Source: Caulobacter sp. (GTDB lineage Bacteria > Pseudomonadota > Alphaproteobacteria > Caulobacterales > Caulobacteraceae). Taken from it: a DNA stretch of 64,000 bases. Both the position numbers and the translations under genes were made by a program. Under the pieces are notes generated by a model. That model was not told the origin of the DNA and searched no databases. It saw only the letters and a program-made list of their open reading frames with translations. Of this stretch, positions 29,150 through 37,900 are shown piece after piece (within the stretch, counting starts at the first letter, position 1; each line of letters opens with the position of its first letter). The stretch is taken from positions 1 to 64,000 of the forward strand of contig JAUXVF010000026.1 of assembly GCA_030680355.1 (NCBI GenBank), given 5' to 3'.

Positions 29150-30643
29150 ATGACTGACTCTGCCACTATCCTCACCGGCCGCACGGGCGACTGGGAAATC
29201 GTTCTGGGCCTGGAGATTCACGCCCAGGTGGCCAGCAATTCCAAGCTGTTCAGCGGCGCGGCCGTGGGCTTCGGCGCCGGCCCCAATGAGCAGGTGTCGC
29301 TGGTCGACGCGGCCATGCCCGGCATGCTGCCGGTGCTCAACAGGTTCTGCGTCGAACAGGCGGTCCGCACCGGCCTTGGCCTGAAGGCGCAGATCAATCT
29401 GAAGAGCACCTTCGACCGCAAGAACTACTTCTACCCCGATCTGCCGCAGGGCTATCAGATCAGCCAGTTCAAATCGCCGATCGTCGGCGAGGGTCTGGTC
29501 ACGGTCGACGGCGACGACGGCGCCACCTTCGAGGTGCGCATCGAGCGGCTGCATCTGGAACAGGACGCCGGCAAGTCGATCCACGACCTGTCGCCCAATG
29601 AGACCTATGTCGACCTGAACCGGTCGGGCACGGCCCTGATGGAGATCGTCTCCATGCCGGACATGCGCTCGCCCGAGCAGGCGGCCGCCTATGTGAAGAA
29701 GATCCGCGCCATCCTGATCACGCTGGGCACCTGCGACGGCGACATGGACAAGGGCAACCTGCGCGCCGACGTCAATGTCTCGGTCTGCCGCGTCGGCCAG
29801 TATGAAAAGTTCCGGGCGACCGGCGACTTCAGCCATCTGGGCACGCGCTGCGAGATCAAGAACGTCAATTCCTACCGCTTCATCCAGCAGGCCATCAACT
29901 ACGAGGCCCGCCGTCAGATCGAGATCATCGAGGACGGCGGCGTGATCAAGCAGCAGACCCGGCTGTTCGATCCCGGCAAGGGCGAGACCCGCTCGATGCG
30001 CAGCAAGGAAGAGGCGCACGACTACCGCTACTTCCCCGATCCCGACCTTCTGCCGCTGGTGCTGGAGCAAGCCTGGGTGGATGAGATCAAGGCCTCGCTG
30101 CCCGAGCTGCCCGACGCCAAGAAGGCCCGGCTGATGGCCGACTACGGCCTGTCGCCCTATGACGCCGCCGTGCTGACCTCCGACGGCGACGTGGCCGCCT
30201 TCTTCGAGGAGGCCGCGACCGGTCGCGACGCCAAGCTGGTGGCCAACTGGACGCTGAACGACCTGCTCGGGCGTCTGGGCAAGGACGGGCTGGAGATCAA
30301 GGATTCACCGATCCCGGCTGCCGACATCGCCGCGCTGGTGGGGCTGATCGAGGACGGCACCATCTCCGGCAAGATCGCCCGCACGGTGTTCGAACACATG
30401 TGGGCCGGGGAGGGCGCGCCGGCCGCCATCGTCGAAAAGCACGGCCTGGTCCAGATCACCGACACCGGCGCCATCGAGACCGCCGTCGACGCCCTGATCG
30501 CGGCCAATCCCGACAAGGCAGCGGCCGTCAAGGACAAGCCCCAGGCCATCGGCTGGTTCGTCGGTCAGGTGATGAAGGAAACCGGCGGCAAGGCCAACCC
30601 GGCCGCCGTCAACGAGATCCTGAAGGCGAAGCTTGGGCTGTAG
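29150..30643 (+). CDS. gatB: Aspartyl/glutamyl-tRNA amidotransferase subunit B
   Basis: 497 residues. GatB phosphorylates mischarged Glu-tRNA-Gln or Asp-tRNA-Asn before amidation in the GatCAB complex. Landmarks are [40 protein letters not shown] (about 85-104), [20 protein letters not shown] and [13 protein letters not shown]. The C-terminal YqeY-like tRNA-binding domain (about 350-497) is complete, ending [19 protein letters not shown]. gatC and gatA are not in this window. It is followed by a half copy of the palindromic element. Confidence 0.97.
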   Translation: MTDSATILTGRTGDWEIVLGLEIHAQVASNSKLFSGAAVGFGAGPNEQVSLVDAAMPGMLPVLNRFCVEQAVRTGLGLKAQINLKSTFDRKNYFYPDLPQGYQISQFKSPIVGEGLVTVDGDDGATFEVRIERLHLEQDAGKSIHDLSPNETYVDLNRSGTALMEIVSMPDMRSPEQAAAYVKKIRAILITLGTCDGDMDKGNLRADVNVSVCRVGQYEKFRATGDFSHLGTRCEIKNVNSYRFIQQAINYEARRQIEIIEDGGVIKQQTRLFDPGKGETRSMRSKEEAHDYRYFPDPDLLPLVLEQAWVDEIKASLPELPDAKKARLMADYGLSPYDAAVLTSDGDVAAFFEEAATGRDAKLVANWTLNDLLGRLGKDGLEIKDSPIPAADIAALVGLIEDGTISGKIARTVFEHMWAGEGAPAAIVEKHGLVQITDTGAIETAVDALIAANPDKAAAVKDKPQAIGWFVGQVMKETGGKANPAAVNEILKAKLGL

Positions 30644-30644
30644 A

Positions 30645-30690
30645 CCGTCCTTCGACACGGCCCTCCGGACCTGACCAGGGGCGCGTCGAG
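30645..30690. repeat. Half copy of the palindromic element
   Basis: CGTCCTTCGACACGGCCCTC followed by a degraded CCTGACCAGGGGCG, starting just after the gatB stop. Only the left arm is recognisable, with no inverted partner, so this is a decayed or solo copy (copy 3). Confidence 0.55.
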
Positions 30691-30706
30691 CCAGGCAAAA
30701 CGAAAA

Positions 30707-30732
30707 CCGCCCCGGAGTCTCCTCCGGGGCGG
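30707..30732. terminator. Strong hairpin terminator between gatB and the rcnB-like gene
   Basis: An 11-bp perfect stem CCGCCCCGGAG / CTCCGGGGCGG with a 4-base loop. On the minus strand it is followed by TTTTCGTTTT, an excellent U-run for the RcnB-like gene. On the plus strand CGTTCGTTCGG follows. It is probably bidirectional. Confidence 0.85.
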
Positions 30733-30756
30733 CGTTCGTTCGGGACCATCGCTACC

Positions 30757-31254
30757 CTAGTGGTTGATGATCACGTCCAGGATCAGGCCCGTGGCGACGG
30801 CGGCGAGCAGGAAGTCATTGCCGTCGCGGTACCAGTAGTAGCCGCGGGGCGGCGGGCGCAGGCGATAGCGGCCGTAGTCGGACACCACATAGCCGCGCGA
30901 CCGGTAGTAGGACGGCAGATAGGCGCCGCGTCGCCAGGCCGCGTGGCCGGGCGCATAGCCGGGGCGGCCGTAATAGGTCGTGGGCGGCGGGCCGTAGTGC
31001 CACTGGTTGTTGTAGTAGTAGCCGTTGTGCTGGCCGCCGTTCCAGCGCGTGCGGGAATCCCAGCGCTGGTCGCGGCGGTAATCCTGCCGACTGTCGCGCC
31101 GGCTTTCGCGGCGGTCATACCGCCGGTCGTCCCGGCGATCATCGCGTCGGTCATAGTGGCGCCCACGGTCCTGGGCTGAGGCCTCGGTCGCGGTGATGGC
31201 CATGGGCCCGGCGACCGCGGCGATGGCGGTGATGGTCAAGATCAGACGCTTCAT
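30757..31254 (-). CDS. RcnB-family periplasmic protein
   Basis: 165 residues with a signal peptide (RLILTITAIAAVAGPMAITA, cleavage near ASAQD). An Arg/Asp-rich low-complexity stretch follows (RRDDRRDDRRYDRRESRR, about 35-60), then a Tyr-rich segment with PPPTTYYGRPGYAPGHA and PPRGYYWYRDGNDFLLAAV (about 135-153). The last motif is the RcnB signature. RcnB itself modulates Ni/Co homeostasis in E. coli, but most homologues are uncharacterised, so metal function is not assured. The start at 31254 is chosen because the 14 codons upstream in the open frame carry no signal sequence. Confidence 0.8.
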   Translation of the reverse strand: MKRLILTITAIAAVAGPMAITATEASAQDRGRHYDRRDDRRDDRRYDRRESRRDSRQDYRRDQRWDSRTRWNGGQHNGYYYNNQWHYGPPPTTYYGRPGYAPGHAAWRRGAYLPSYYRSRGYVVSDYGRYRLRPPPRGYYWYRDGNDFLLAAVATGLILDVIINH

Positions 31255-31559
31255 GGCGAAGGTCTCCTCTGTCGGTGTGGCCGAAACCGGCCACATGGTT
31301 CCCTCGACAGGCTCAAGGTGGCGCGGCCTGCCTGAACCCGACCTGAACAGAGCCGTCAGATTCGCCCACCGCTCCGGTCGCCGCGTTAACCTCGTGGCGA
31401 TGGAGTTTTACCGATAGTAACGGGCGTGAACGCTTTCTGTATTGTCTGTTGAATACAAAGGATTGTCGCGGTTAACCCCATGTTCAGCCAAGGGGTATTC
31501 TTTTGGGGCATCGGCTTTGGACAGAACCGTCCGAAGCGGGTTTTGAAGGGAAGAAAACC

Positions 31560-31835
31560 ATGCTTGCGAGCGTCGAATACGAAGCTCCGGCGACCATCCC
31601 GCTGCCCGGCCCGGACTCTTCCGGCGACGAGCTGTTTCGGATGGGGCTGCTCTATTCCACAGGCCAGGGCGGTGCGCCGCTCGACTATGTCTCGGCCCAT
31701 ATGCTGTTCAACCTGGCGGCCATGCGCGGCTCGACGGAAGCCAAGGTCTACCGCAAGGAGCTCAGCGCCGAGATGGATCCGGCCGACGTCGCCGACGCCC
31801 AGCGTCAGGCGCGCCAGTGGCTGGCCCAGGGCTAG
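31560..31835 (+). CDS. Sel1-repeat-like small protein
   Basis: 91 residues starting MLASVEYEAPAT after a good ribosome site (GAAGGGAAG). The segment ELFRMGLLYSTGQGGAPLDY (about 26-45) and VSAHMLFNLAAMRGSTEA (about 46-63) form one Sel1-like (TPR-related) helical repeat. QARQWLAQG at the end matches the usual tail of short Sel1 proteins in this group. There is no signal peptide. It converges on the holdfast export gene hfsD with a 6-base gap. It may be a protein-interaction module; no target is visible. Confidence 0.75.
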   Translation: MLASVEYEAPATIPLPGPDSSGDELFRMGLLYSTGQGGAPLDYVSAHMLFNLAAMRGSTEAKVYRKELSAEMDPADVADAQRQARQWLAQG

Positions 31836-31841
31836 TTTCGC

Positions 31842-32603
31842 CTAGTTGTTGTACTGGCCGTTCAGCGCGTAGCTGAACTGGACCGGCGACAGGTCGCGGA
31901 ACCATTGCTGGACCCACAGGCCCACCTCGGCGACGTTGCTTCTCGGCACATAGACGATGTCGAACCGGCGCAGTGGCACGAAGTCGGCGCTGGCGGGCGA
32001 CTGCATCGCCTGTTTCAGGTTCACGGTCCGCATCATGGCCTGACCGCCCGACCCCCGCCGGATAATCACCACCTGACCGGATTTGGCCGAGGGCTTCAGG
32101 CCGCCGGCCTGGATAATGGCCTGCAGGCTGTTGATGTCGCCGGGCATGTCGAAGACGCCGGGCGTTCCAACCTCGCCGCCGACAAACACCTTCAGGGGCG
32201 TCGCCGCCGTCATGGTCACCACCACCTGCGAGCGCAGCAGCTGGCTGGCGTAGGCGCGGGTGAGGGCGTCCTGCAGTTCGGGAATCGTGCGATCGGCGGC
32301 CATCACCGGCGCGATCAGGGGCATGGTCACCCGGCCGTCGGGCTGGACGATGACGCCGGTCTTGGTCAGTTCCGGCGCCGAGGGCACGGTGATGTCGACG
32401 GTGTCCCCCGGATAGAGGCGATAGTCCGGCTCCTGGTCGGTCCAGTCGGCATAGCCGATGTCAGGGAAGCCGGCCGGCGCCGCGGGCCGGGGCGCGGGCC
32501 GGGTCCGCTCTCCGCCGCCCCAGGGCCAGGCCTGGGCCGGACTCCCGGCCGCCAGGGCGGCGCTCAGGGTCAGGACGGTGCAAAGGGGGGCGATTTTCCG
32601 CAT
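31842..32603 (-). CDS. hfsD: Polysaccharide export outer-membrane protein (holdfast, HfsD-like)
   Basis: A Wza/OPX-family secretin-like exporter of 253 residues. The N-terminal signal peptide (APLCTVLTLSAALAAGSPAQA) has no lipobox Cys. The Poly_export domain is YRLYPGDTVDITVPSAPELT (about 61-80) to VTMPLIAPVMAADRTIPELQ, followed by a SLBB domain (TPLKVFVGGEVGTPGVFDM, about 135-153). In Caulobacter the equivalent protein exports holdfast polysaccharide across the outer membrane. The start ATG at 32603 gives the signal peptide; the frame upstream is a shadow of hfsA. It is divergent from hfsA across an 87-base region. Confidence 0.88.
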   Translation of the reverse strand: MRKIAPLCTVLTLSAALAAGSPAQAWPWGGGERTRPAPRPAAPAGFPDIGYADWTDQEPDYRLYPGDTVDITVPSAPELTKTGVIVQPDGRVTMPLIAPVMAADRTIPELQDALTRAYASQLLRSQVVVTMTAATPLKVFVGGEVGTPGVFDMPGDINSLQAIIQAGGLKPSAKSGQVVIIRRGSGGQAMMRTVNLKQAMQSPASADFVPLRRFDIVYVPRSNVAEVGLWVQQWFRDLSPVQFSYALNGQYNN

Positions 32604-32690
32604 AACCCAAGGGTTAACGAGAATGGGTAACGGAGTGTTAATCGCGCTCCGGCGAGGGTCCCCCATAAGGCCTGAAAGTCCCGGATTCGT
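32604..32690. promoter_or_regulatory. Divergent promoter region hfsD/hfsA
   Basis: Only 87 bases separate the two start codons, so promoters for both directions must lie here or within the genes. It is AT-richer than its surroundings, with GGTTAACG (about 32611) and GTGTTAATCG (about 32636). Two TTAA half-sites occur, but spaced 20 rather than 7 bases apart, so a canonical CtrA site is not present. Confidence 0.5.
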
Positions 32691-34205
32691 ATGAACACGC
32701 AAAGCGCCTGGAGGACCGTTCCCCACGACCCGCCCGGGCGTGACCGGTCGCGCGCCGATTGGGCGACCCGGCCGCGCTATGCGCCGACCGACTTCATCAC
32801 CCTGCTGTGGCGCGAACGGGGCCTTATGCTGGCGGTGTTCCTGCTCATTCTCATGCTCGGCGTCGGCTTCGCCCTGACCCTGAAAAAGGCCTATCCGGCC
32901 AGTTCCAGCATCCTGATCCAGCTGGGTCAGGAATACGTCTATGAGCCCCTGGCCGGGGACGCGGCCCGCGGCGCGGTGCCGGACAATGATTCCCTGGTCC
33001 AATCCGAGGTGGAAATCCTGCGGAGCAGCCAACTGCGCGAACGGGTTCTGCGCAAGATCGGCCTGGACGCGATCTATCCCAGGCTCGGCGATCGTTATGC
33101 CGGAGCGTCCCCGGCCGGGAAGGCCGCGATGATGGCCAAGGCCGTCGAAGACATGGGCAAGAAAATCTCGGTCGCCTCGGCCCCGGACAATCCCGTGGTC
33201 CGGGTCGGGTTCGAAAACGACGATCCGGTGATGGCCGCGCGGGTCGTCAACACCCTGCTCGAGGAATACCTCATCTACCGCCGCACGGTGCTGATCCAGC
33301 CGGCCTCGCCGGTGTTCGAGCGCCAGCGGGTGCTGTTCGAGGACCAGCTGCAGGAGGCCGACAGTGCCTACCAGACCTTCCTGGCCACCAATGACATCGG
33401 CGACTTCGCCGCCCAGAAGACCGCCGCGACCCAGCTGATCGGCCAGATCGAGGCGCAGCGCTACGCCGCCGAGGTGCTGCTGCAGGATCGGCAGGCCCGT
33501 CTGGCCGTGCTCGACGGTCAGCTGGCCCAGGTGGCCCCCGAGATCGGCCTCTATCGCGACGTCGACGCCACGGCCTCCCAACGGCTGGCGGCCCTGCGGC
33601 TGCAGCGGGAGGAACTGCTGTCGCGCTACCGGCCCGACGCCGATCCGGTGCGGGACGTGGAGGCCCAGATCGCCCAGCTGTCGGCCGGGGTCGCGGCGGG
33701 GCGAACCGCCACCGACGGCGCCCGCCGCATCGGCGTCAATCCTGTGCACCAGACGCTGCAGACCGAGCGTATGCAGACCGCCGCCGAGGTCGCCGCCCTG
33801 ACCCAATCGCTGAACGCCTATGCCGTCCAGTCGTCCAAGGCGACGAGTCAGCTGCAGCGCCTGGCCGCCCTTGAGCCGGAATTCCAGGCCCTGAGCATGG
33901 ATCGCGACGTCCTGCAGAACAGCGTCCGCGATTTTACCGTCAAGGAGCGTCAGGATCAGGCGGCGCGGGAAATCGCTTCGGAGACCAACGACAACATCCG
34001 CATCGTCGACCGCGCCACCCCGGCGACCCGGGGCAAGAGCCTGCGCAAAGCCGTTGTGGCTCTGGCCCTGGTGTTTGGATTGTTCTCCGCCCTGTGCGCC
34101 GGTCTGGTGCGAATGTTCCTCCGTCCGGGCCTTCCGACACGCGCTTCGGCCCAGCGGACGTTCGATTTGCCGGTGCTTGGCGCCGCCCCGATGAAAGCGC
34201 ACTAG
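32691..34205 (+). CDS. hfsA: Polysaccharide co-polymerase / chain-length protein (holdfast, HfsA-like)
   Basis: A GumC/Wzc N-terminal-type protein of 504 residues. The cytoplasmic start precedes membrane span 1 (LMLAVFLLILMLGVGFALTL, about 45-64). A Wzz domain follows, with a long periplasmic coiled coil (about 200-420) and span 2 (VVALALVFGLFSALCAGLV, about 460-480), preceded by the Pro-containing PATRGKSLRK. It lacks a kinase domain, which is supplied separately by the next gene. It is followed 59 bases later by hfsB. Confidence 0.88.
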   Translation: MNTQSAWRTVPHDPPGRDRSRADWATRPRYAPTDFITLLWRERGLMLAVFLLILMLGVGFALTLKKAYPASSSILIQLGQEYVYEPLAGDAARGAVPDNDSLVQSEVEILRSSQLRERVLRKIGLDAIYPRLGDRYAGASPAGKAAMMAKAVEDMGKKISVASAPDNPVVRVGFENDDPVMAARVVNTLLEEYLIYRRTVLIQPASPVFERQRVLFEDQLQEADSAYQTFLATNDIGDFAAQKTAATQLIGQIEAQRYAAEVLLQDRQARLAVLDGQLAQVAPEIGLYRDVDATASQRLAALRLQREELLSRYRPDADPVRDVEAQIAQLSAGVAAGRTATDGARRIGVNPVHQTLQTERMQTAAEVAALTQSLNAYAVQSSKATSQLQRLAALEPEFQALSMDRDVLQNSVRDFTVKERQDQAAREIASETNDNIRIVDRATPATRGKSLRKAVVALALVFGLFSALCAGLVRMFLRPGLPTRASAQRTFDLPVLGAAPMKAH

Positions 34206-34264
34206 GTTCCAGCGGCCTCCCGATGGTCTAGCCTGACAGGATTGGGCCCGCGGCGATTCGAGCA

Positions 34265-34966
34265 ATGGTGGATTTGAGCGCCGAAATGGCGGAGTTGTGG
34301 GCGTCCCTGGGCGGCGCGTCGCCTGGACGCGCGCGCGCTGTCCAGTTCGTCGCCGCACGCCGGGGGGAGGGCGCCTCGACCGTCGCCCGGGAGTTCGCCG
34401 CCTACGCGGCCCGCCGCGCCGGCCGCACCGTCTGGCTTGTCGACATGGACCTGTTCGCCTCGGCGCAGCACGCGGCCCTGGCCGCCGATCCCGACGCCCA
34501 TGGTCAACTGGGTCCGGCCGTGGCCGCGACCCCCGACGGCAGCGTTTTCTTCACCGTCCAGCCGCCGACGCCGATGCCGGACGGGACCGACGCCCCGGAC
34601 TCGCGCTTCCTGGTCGCTCATGCCGTGGGTCGACAGAGCTGGTGGGTCACGCGGTTCCGCTCCGAAGTGCTTCGCGGCCGCCAGGGCGTCCATATCCTGC
34701 CCAGCGCCGACTACTGGAACGCGCTCAAGCGGCACGCCGACCTGGTGGTCGTCGACTGCCCGTCGGTCGACCGCTCCCAGGCGGCCCTGACCATCGCCCC
34801 CTTCATGGACCAGACGGTCCTGGTGGTCGCCGCCGACCAGCCGGACGTCTCGGCGCCGGCGCGTCTGAGGGACGCCATCACCGGCGTCGGCGGCCGGGTG
34901 GCCGGGGTGTTCTTCAATCGCACCCGGGTCGAGGCGCCCGGCTTCCTGAAGGCCTTCCTGAGGTGA
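34265..34966 (+). CDS. hfsB: Tyrosine-autokinase-like protein with degenerate P-loop (holdfast, HfsB-like)
   Basis: 233 residues resembling the CpsD/CapB cytoplasmic partner of chain-length proteins. The Walker A region reads ARRGEGASTVAREFA (about 31-45), with Ala37 where the P-loop lysine should be. The Walker A' motif VWLVDMD (about 56-62) and DLVVVDCPS are present. There is no C-terminal tyrosine cluster; the chain ends FFNRTRVEAPGFLKAFLR. Kinase activity is therefore doubtful, and a regulatory pseudokinase role is inferred. The stop overlaps the GTG of hfsC (GTGA). Confidence 0.82.
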   Translation: MVDLSAEMAELWASLGGASPGRARAVQFVAARRGEGASTVAREFAAYAARRAGRTVWLVDMDLFASAQHAALAADPDAHGQLGPAVAATPDGSVFFTVQPPTPMPDGTDAPDSRFLVAHAVGRQSWWVTRFRSEVLRGRQGVHILPSADYWNALKRHADLVVVDCPSVDRSQAALTIAPFMDQTVLVVAADQPDVSAPARLRDAITGVGGRVAGVFFNRTRVEAPGFLKAFLR

Positions 34967-36219
34967 CCGCGTCCGCGCCCGCCTGGAGCGCGGAGGGGCA
35001 CGGTGACCGGGCCGACGCCTGGGACTGGCTGGCGTTCGGGCTCGCCGTCTTCATTGTCCTGATCTACAGCCAGGGCTGGATCGTGCCGCTGTTTGGCACG
35101 ACCATCGACGCGGCCAGTTCGGGAACCGTCCGCAACGTCTATCTGCCGGCCTATGGCGCGGGCGTGGTGCTGCTGGCCATGACGCCGGGGGCCACCTTCC
35201 AGGCCCTGATCCGGCAGCCCTTCCTGTTGATCCTGATGGCCATCGTGGTGCTATCGACGGTCTGGTCGATCGCGCCGGACCAGACCATCCGTCGGATCGT
35301 CGCCATTTCGGCCACCACCCTGGGCGGCGTCGTTCTGGCCACCCGTTTCCGATGGTCGACCCTGGCCGAGGTGCTGGCCGTCGCCAACGCCCTGCTGGTG
35401 ATCGGCTCCTTCGCCATGGCCCTGCTGGCGCCCAAGCTGGGCATCATGCACGAGCTGTTTCCCGGGGCATGGCGGGGGCTGTGGACGGAGAAGAACGGCC
35501 TGGGCGGCGACATGGCCATCGCCTTTTCCATCTTCGCCGCCGCCGCCATGCTCAACCCCAGACGGGCGTTGCTCTGGTGGCTGTTCGCCGGCCTGGCCCT
35601 GGCCCTGGTTCTGTTGTCGACGTCCAAGACCTCGTTGGTGTCCCTGATCCTCGGGGCGGGGGCGGTGGCCTTCATCTGGACGGCCCGCCGCGGTCCGGTG
35701 TCGGGCGTGGCGGCGACCTGGGCGGCGGTGCTGGCCGCCCTGCTGCTGGCCGCCTTCCTGCTGTTCGCCTCCGATGTCTTTCTCGAACTGCTCGGCAAGG
35801 ACGCCACCCTGACCGGCCGCACCAAGATCTGGGCCGCCGCCGAACACCAGGCCGCGCTGCGCCCCTGGACCGGCTATGGCTATGCGGCCGTCTGGGATGA
35901 CGAAAGCGGCTGGGGCCCCCTGGCCTGGATCACCAAGGAAGCGGGTTTCAAGGCCGGCCACGCCCACAACAGCTGGCTGGAGCAGTGGCTGGGCCTCGGC
36001 TACGGCGGTCTGCTGGCCTGGGGCCTGTTCTATCTGCAGACCATGGGCGCGGCCGTGGTCTCGGTGTTCCGCAAGCCCGGCGCCTATCTCGCCCTGCCGT
36101 TCCTGGTCGTCTATTCGCTGATGACGCTGACCGAGAGCGTGGCGGTCAGTTACAATGACCTGCGCTGGGTGATTTTCGTGGCCCTGGCCGTGAAGCTGGG
36201 CTGGTCGGGACGGGACTAG
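34963..36219 (+). CDS. hfsC: O-antigen ligase/Wzy-type polysaccharide polymerase (holdfast, HfsC-like)
   Basis: A polytopic membrane protein of 418 residues with about 10-11 spans and the Wzy_C/O-antigen-ligase pattern. Landmarks are GLWTEKNGLGGDMAIAFSIF (about 168-187) and a large loop near the C-terminus with GRTKIWAAAEHQAALRPWTG and GHAHNSWLEQWLGLGYGG. Its role is joining repeat units of the holdfast polysaccharide. The GTG start at 34963 overlaps the hfsB stop; the upstream open frame is a shadow over hfsB. It ends in a hairpin shared with the convergent tauE. Confidence 0.88.
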   Translation: MTASAPAWSAEGHGDRADAWDWLAFGLAVFIVLIYSQGWIVPLFGTTIDAASSGTVRNVYLPAYGAGVVLLAMTPGATFQALIRQPFLLILMAIVVLSTVWSIAPDQTIRRIVAISATTLGGVVLATRFRWSTLAEVLAVANALLVIGSFAMALLAPKLGIMHELFPGAWRGLWTEKNGLGGDMAIAFSIFAAAAMLNPRRALLWWLFAGLALALVLLSTSKTSLVSLILGAGAVAFIWTARRGPVSGVAATWAAVLAALLLAAFLLFASDVFLELLGKDATLTGRTKIWAAAEHQAALRPWTGYGYAAVWDDESGWGPLAWITKEAGFKAGHAHNSWLEQWLGLGYGGLLAWGLFYLQTMGAAVVSVFRKPGAYLALPFLVVYSLMTLTESVAVSYNDLRWVIFVALAVKLGWSGRD

Positions 36220-36242
36220 GGTTGGGCGTCAGACCAACCCTA
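36217..36242. terminator. Hairpin between convergent hfsC and the TauE-type gene
   Basis: A 9-bp stem TAGGGTTGG / CCAACCCTA with an 8-base loop, overlapping both stop codons. No clear U-run is present on either strand, so it is a weak or bidirectional terminator. Confidence 0.5.
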
Positions 36243-37005
36243 TGAGGCGAGCCGTCTGATAGGTGGCCAACAGGAGCACGAGGCCGCCGACGGCGAAGGT
36301 CAGGACCCGAACGGGGATGATCTTCACCATGTAGCCCGCGAGCGGCGCGGCCAGCAGTCCGCCGACGATCAGCCCGCCGATCGCCGATGCATGGCCCTTG
36401 AAGCCCACGGCGTCCGCCCAGTGACCGGTCAGAAGCGCGGTCAGGAAGGTGGCGGAGATGGTCGCCGTGACGAAGAACTCCGCCGTGTTGGCGGTCCCGA
36501 TGCTGATCCGGGGCTCGGCGCCGTCGCCGACCATCGCGGTGGTGACCGTGGGGCCCCAGCCGCCGCCGCCGACCGCGTCAAGAAAGCCGCCGAACAGGCC
36601 CAGAGGGCCGCAATAACGGTTCGGAAACGACCGGGGCGTCGTCGACCGCCAGGCCCGGTACAGAATGGCCGCGCCCATCACGGCCAGATAGGCGGTGATG
36701 TAGGGTTTGAGCACGGCGCCGTCGATCGAGGTCAACAGGAAGGCGCCCAGAACCCCGCCAACGCAGCCGCCGATCGCCAGCGGCGCGAACAGGCGCCAGT
36801 TGACGTTCCTGTTCACGGCGTGGGAGCCGGCCGAGGCCGCCGTGGTGAACACCTCGGCGGCATGGACGCTCGCCGAAGCCATGGCCGGAGGAACACCGAG
36901 GCTCAGCAGAAACGTCGACGAAATGACCCCGTAGGCCATGCCCAGGGCGCCATCGACGATCTGGGCGAAGAAGCCGACGACAGAGAACAGGATAAAATCA
37001 GACAT
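36229..37005 (-). CDS. TauE/SafE family membrane permease
   Basis: 258 residues with about 8 membrane spans and the TauE/SafE pattern: FFAQIVDGALGMAYGVISS (about 12-30), HAAEVFTTAASAGSHAVNRN, and the second internal repeat GGFLDAVGGGGWGPTVTTAM with GTANTAEFFVTATIS. Family members export sulfite or sulfonates or take up organic anions; the substrate is not evident. It sits between the two halves of the holdfast cluster without an obvious link to it. AGCGGAGATCGCGC before the ATG is a fair ribosome site. Confidence 0.85.
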   Translation of the reverse strand: MSDFILFSVVGFFAQIVDGALGMAYGVISSTFLLSLGVPPAMASASVHAAEVFTTAASAGSHAVNRNVNWRLFAPLAIGGCVGGVLGAFLLTSIDGAVLKPYITAYLAVMGAAILYRAWRSTTPRSFPNRYCGPLGLFGGFLDAVGGGGWGPTVTTAMVGDGAEPRISIGTANTAEFFVTATISATFLTALLTGHWADAVGFKGHASAIGGLIVGGLLAAPLAGYMVKIIPVRVLTFAVGGLVLLLATYQTARLIGLV

Positions 37006-37144
37006 GCGCGATCTCCGCTGCGGGAGGTCATGTCGAATTATTAGACGACGAAATCGATAGAGAAAAAATCTAGGGGACTGGGTCAGTTTCTATAAGGGGA
37101 CGTTCTTCGCCGGCCGCCTCGCCGCCGGAGACGCCAGTCCGGGC

Positions 37145-37900
37145 CTACAGCCCCAGCCGCCGGGCGCCTTCGGCGGCCGTCACCACATCAAAGCCCCGCG
37201 CCAGCGCCGCGTCGACGATATGGCCAAGGGCCTCGGGCGTGCAGCCCCAGGGCGAGGGCGAGTCGGCGACGTCGTGCGTGTAGAGGATCAGCCAGGCCCT
37301 GCGGTCGGCGGCCCGGTCGATCCAGTGCATGGCCGCCGCTTCGCCTTCCGGTCCCTCAATGCCCACCGACGGCAGCTGGTTGGCGTCGGCGCCGTCCTCG
37401 ACCAGCCCCGCCTGAACCGTGCGCAGGGTTCTGAACCGCCCGCCCAGGGCGCGTTTGGCCCGGATGGAGACGTCGCCATAGGGATAGGCGAAGCTTTCGA
37501 CCGGGCTGAGGTTCCAGGCCTTCAGGGCCAGGGCGTTGCGGTCGACGTCATCGATGATCGCGCGCGCGGCGGCCTGGCCGCAGTCGAGATGGGAGAAGGT
37601 GTGGCAGGCGATCTCGTGGCCCGCCTCCGCCAGCCTGCGCGCGTCGTCCTCGCCGGCATAGCGGCCCATCGGACCATCGCCGCCGGCCAGCCCGGCCGAG
37701 AAATAATAGGTCCCCCGAACCCGGCGCGCCTGCAGCACATCGGCGCCGACCGTGGTGGCTGTGACCGGGGCGTCGTCGAAACTGAGGGTCAGCATCGGCC
37801 GCTCAAGCCGCAGCGACAGCCTGCGGCGCTGAAACAGTCGGGCCAGACGCCGGCGCAGCTTCCCCTTCAGCGATCGGTCGGCGGAATAGGCGTCCATCAT
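37145..37900 (-). CDS. hfsH: Polysaccharide deacetylase (holdfast, HfsH-like)
   Basis: 251 residues with a NodB/CE4 domain. LTLSFDDAPVTATT (about 37-50) gives the catalytic Asp and metal-binding Asp; HTFSHLDCG (about 93-101) gives the two His ligands. FAYPYGDVSIRAKRALG and LILYTHDVADSP follow. In Caulobacter the equivalent enzyme deacetylates GlcNAc in holdfast, needed for adhesion and cohesion. The basic N-terminus (KGKLRRRLARLFQRRRL) and absence of a signal peptide agree with a cytoplasmic enzyme. The start overlaps the hfsG stop (ATGA). Confidence 0.88.
   Translation of the reverse strand: MMDAYSADRSLKGKLRRRLARLFQRRRLSLRLERPMLTLSFDDAPVTATTVGADVLQARRVRGTYYFSAGLAGGDGPMGRYAGEDDARRLAEAGHEIACHTFSHLDCGQAAARAIIDDVDRNALALKAWNLSPVESFAYPYGDVSIRAKRALGGRFRTLRTVQAGLVEDGADANQLPSVGIEGPEGEAAAMHWIDRAADRRAWLILYTHDVADSPSPWGCTPEALGHIVDAALARGFDVVTAAEGARRLGL

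Noticed and set aside
32604..32690. CtrA cell-cycle binding site between hfsD and hfsA
   Set aside because: TTAA half-sites are present but spaced 20 bases, not the 7 of TTAA-N7-TTAA; no good match was found.
34297..34962. 640-residue fusion upstream of the polymerase hfsC
   Set aside because: The first 222 codons overlap hfsB in another frame; the GTG at 34963 overlapping the hfsB stop is the credible start.
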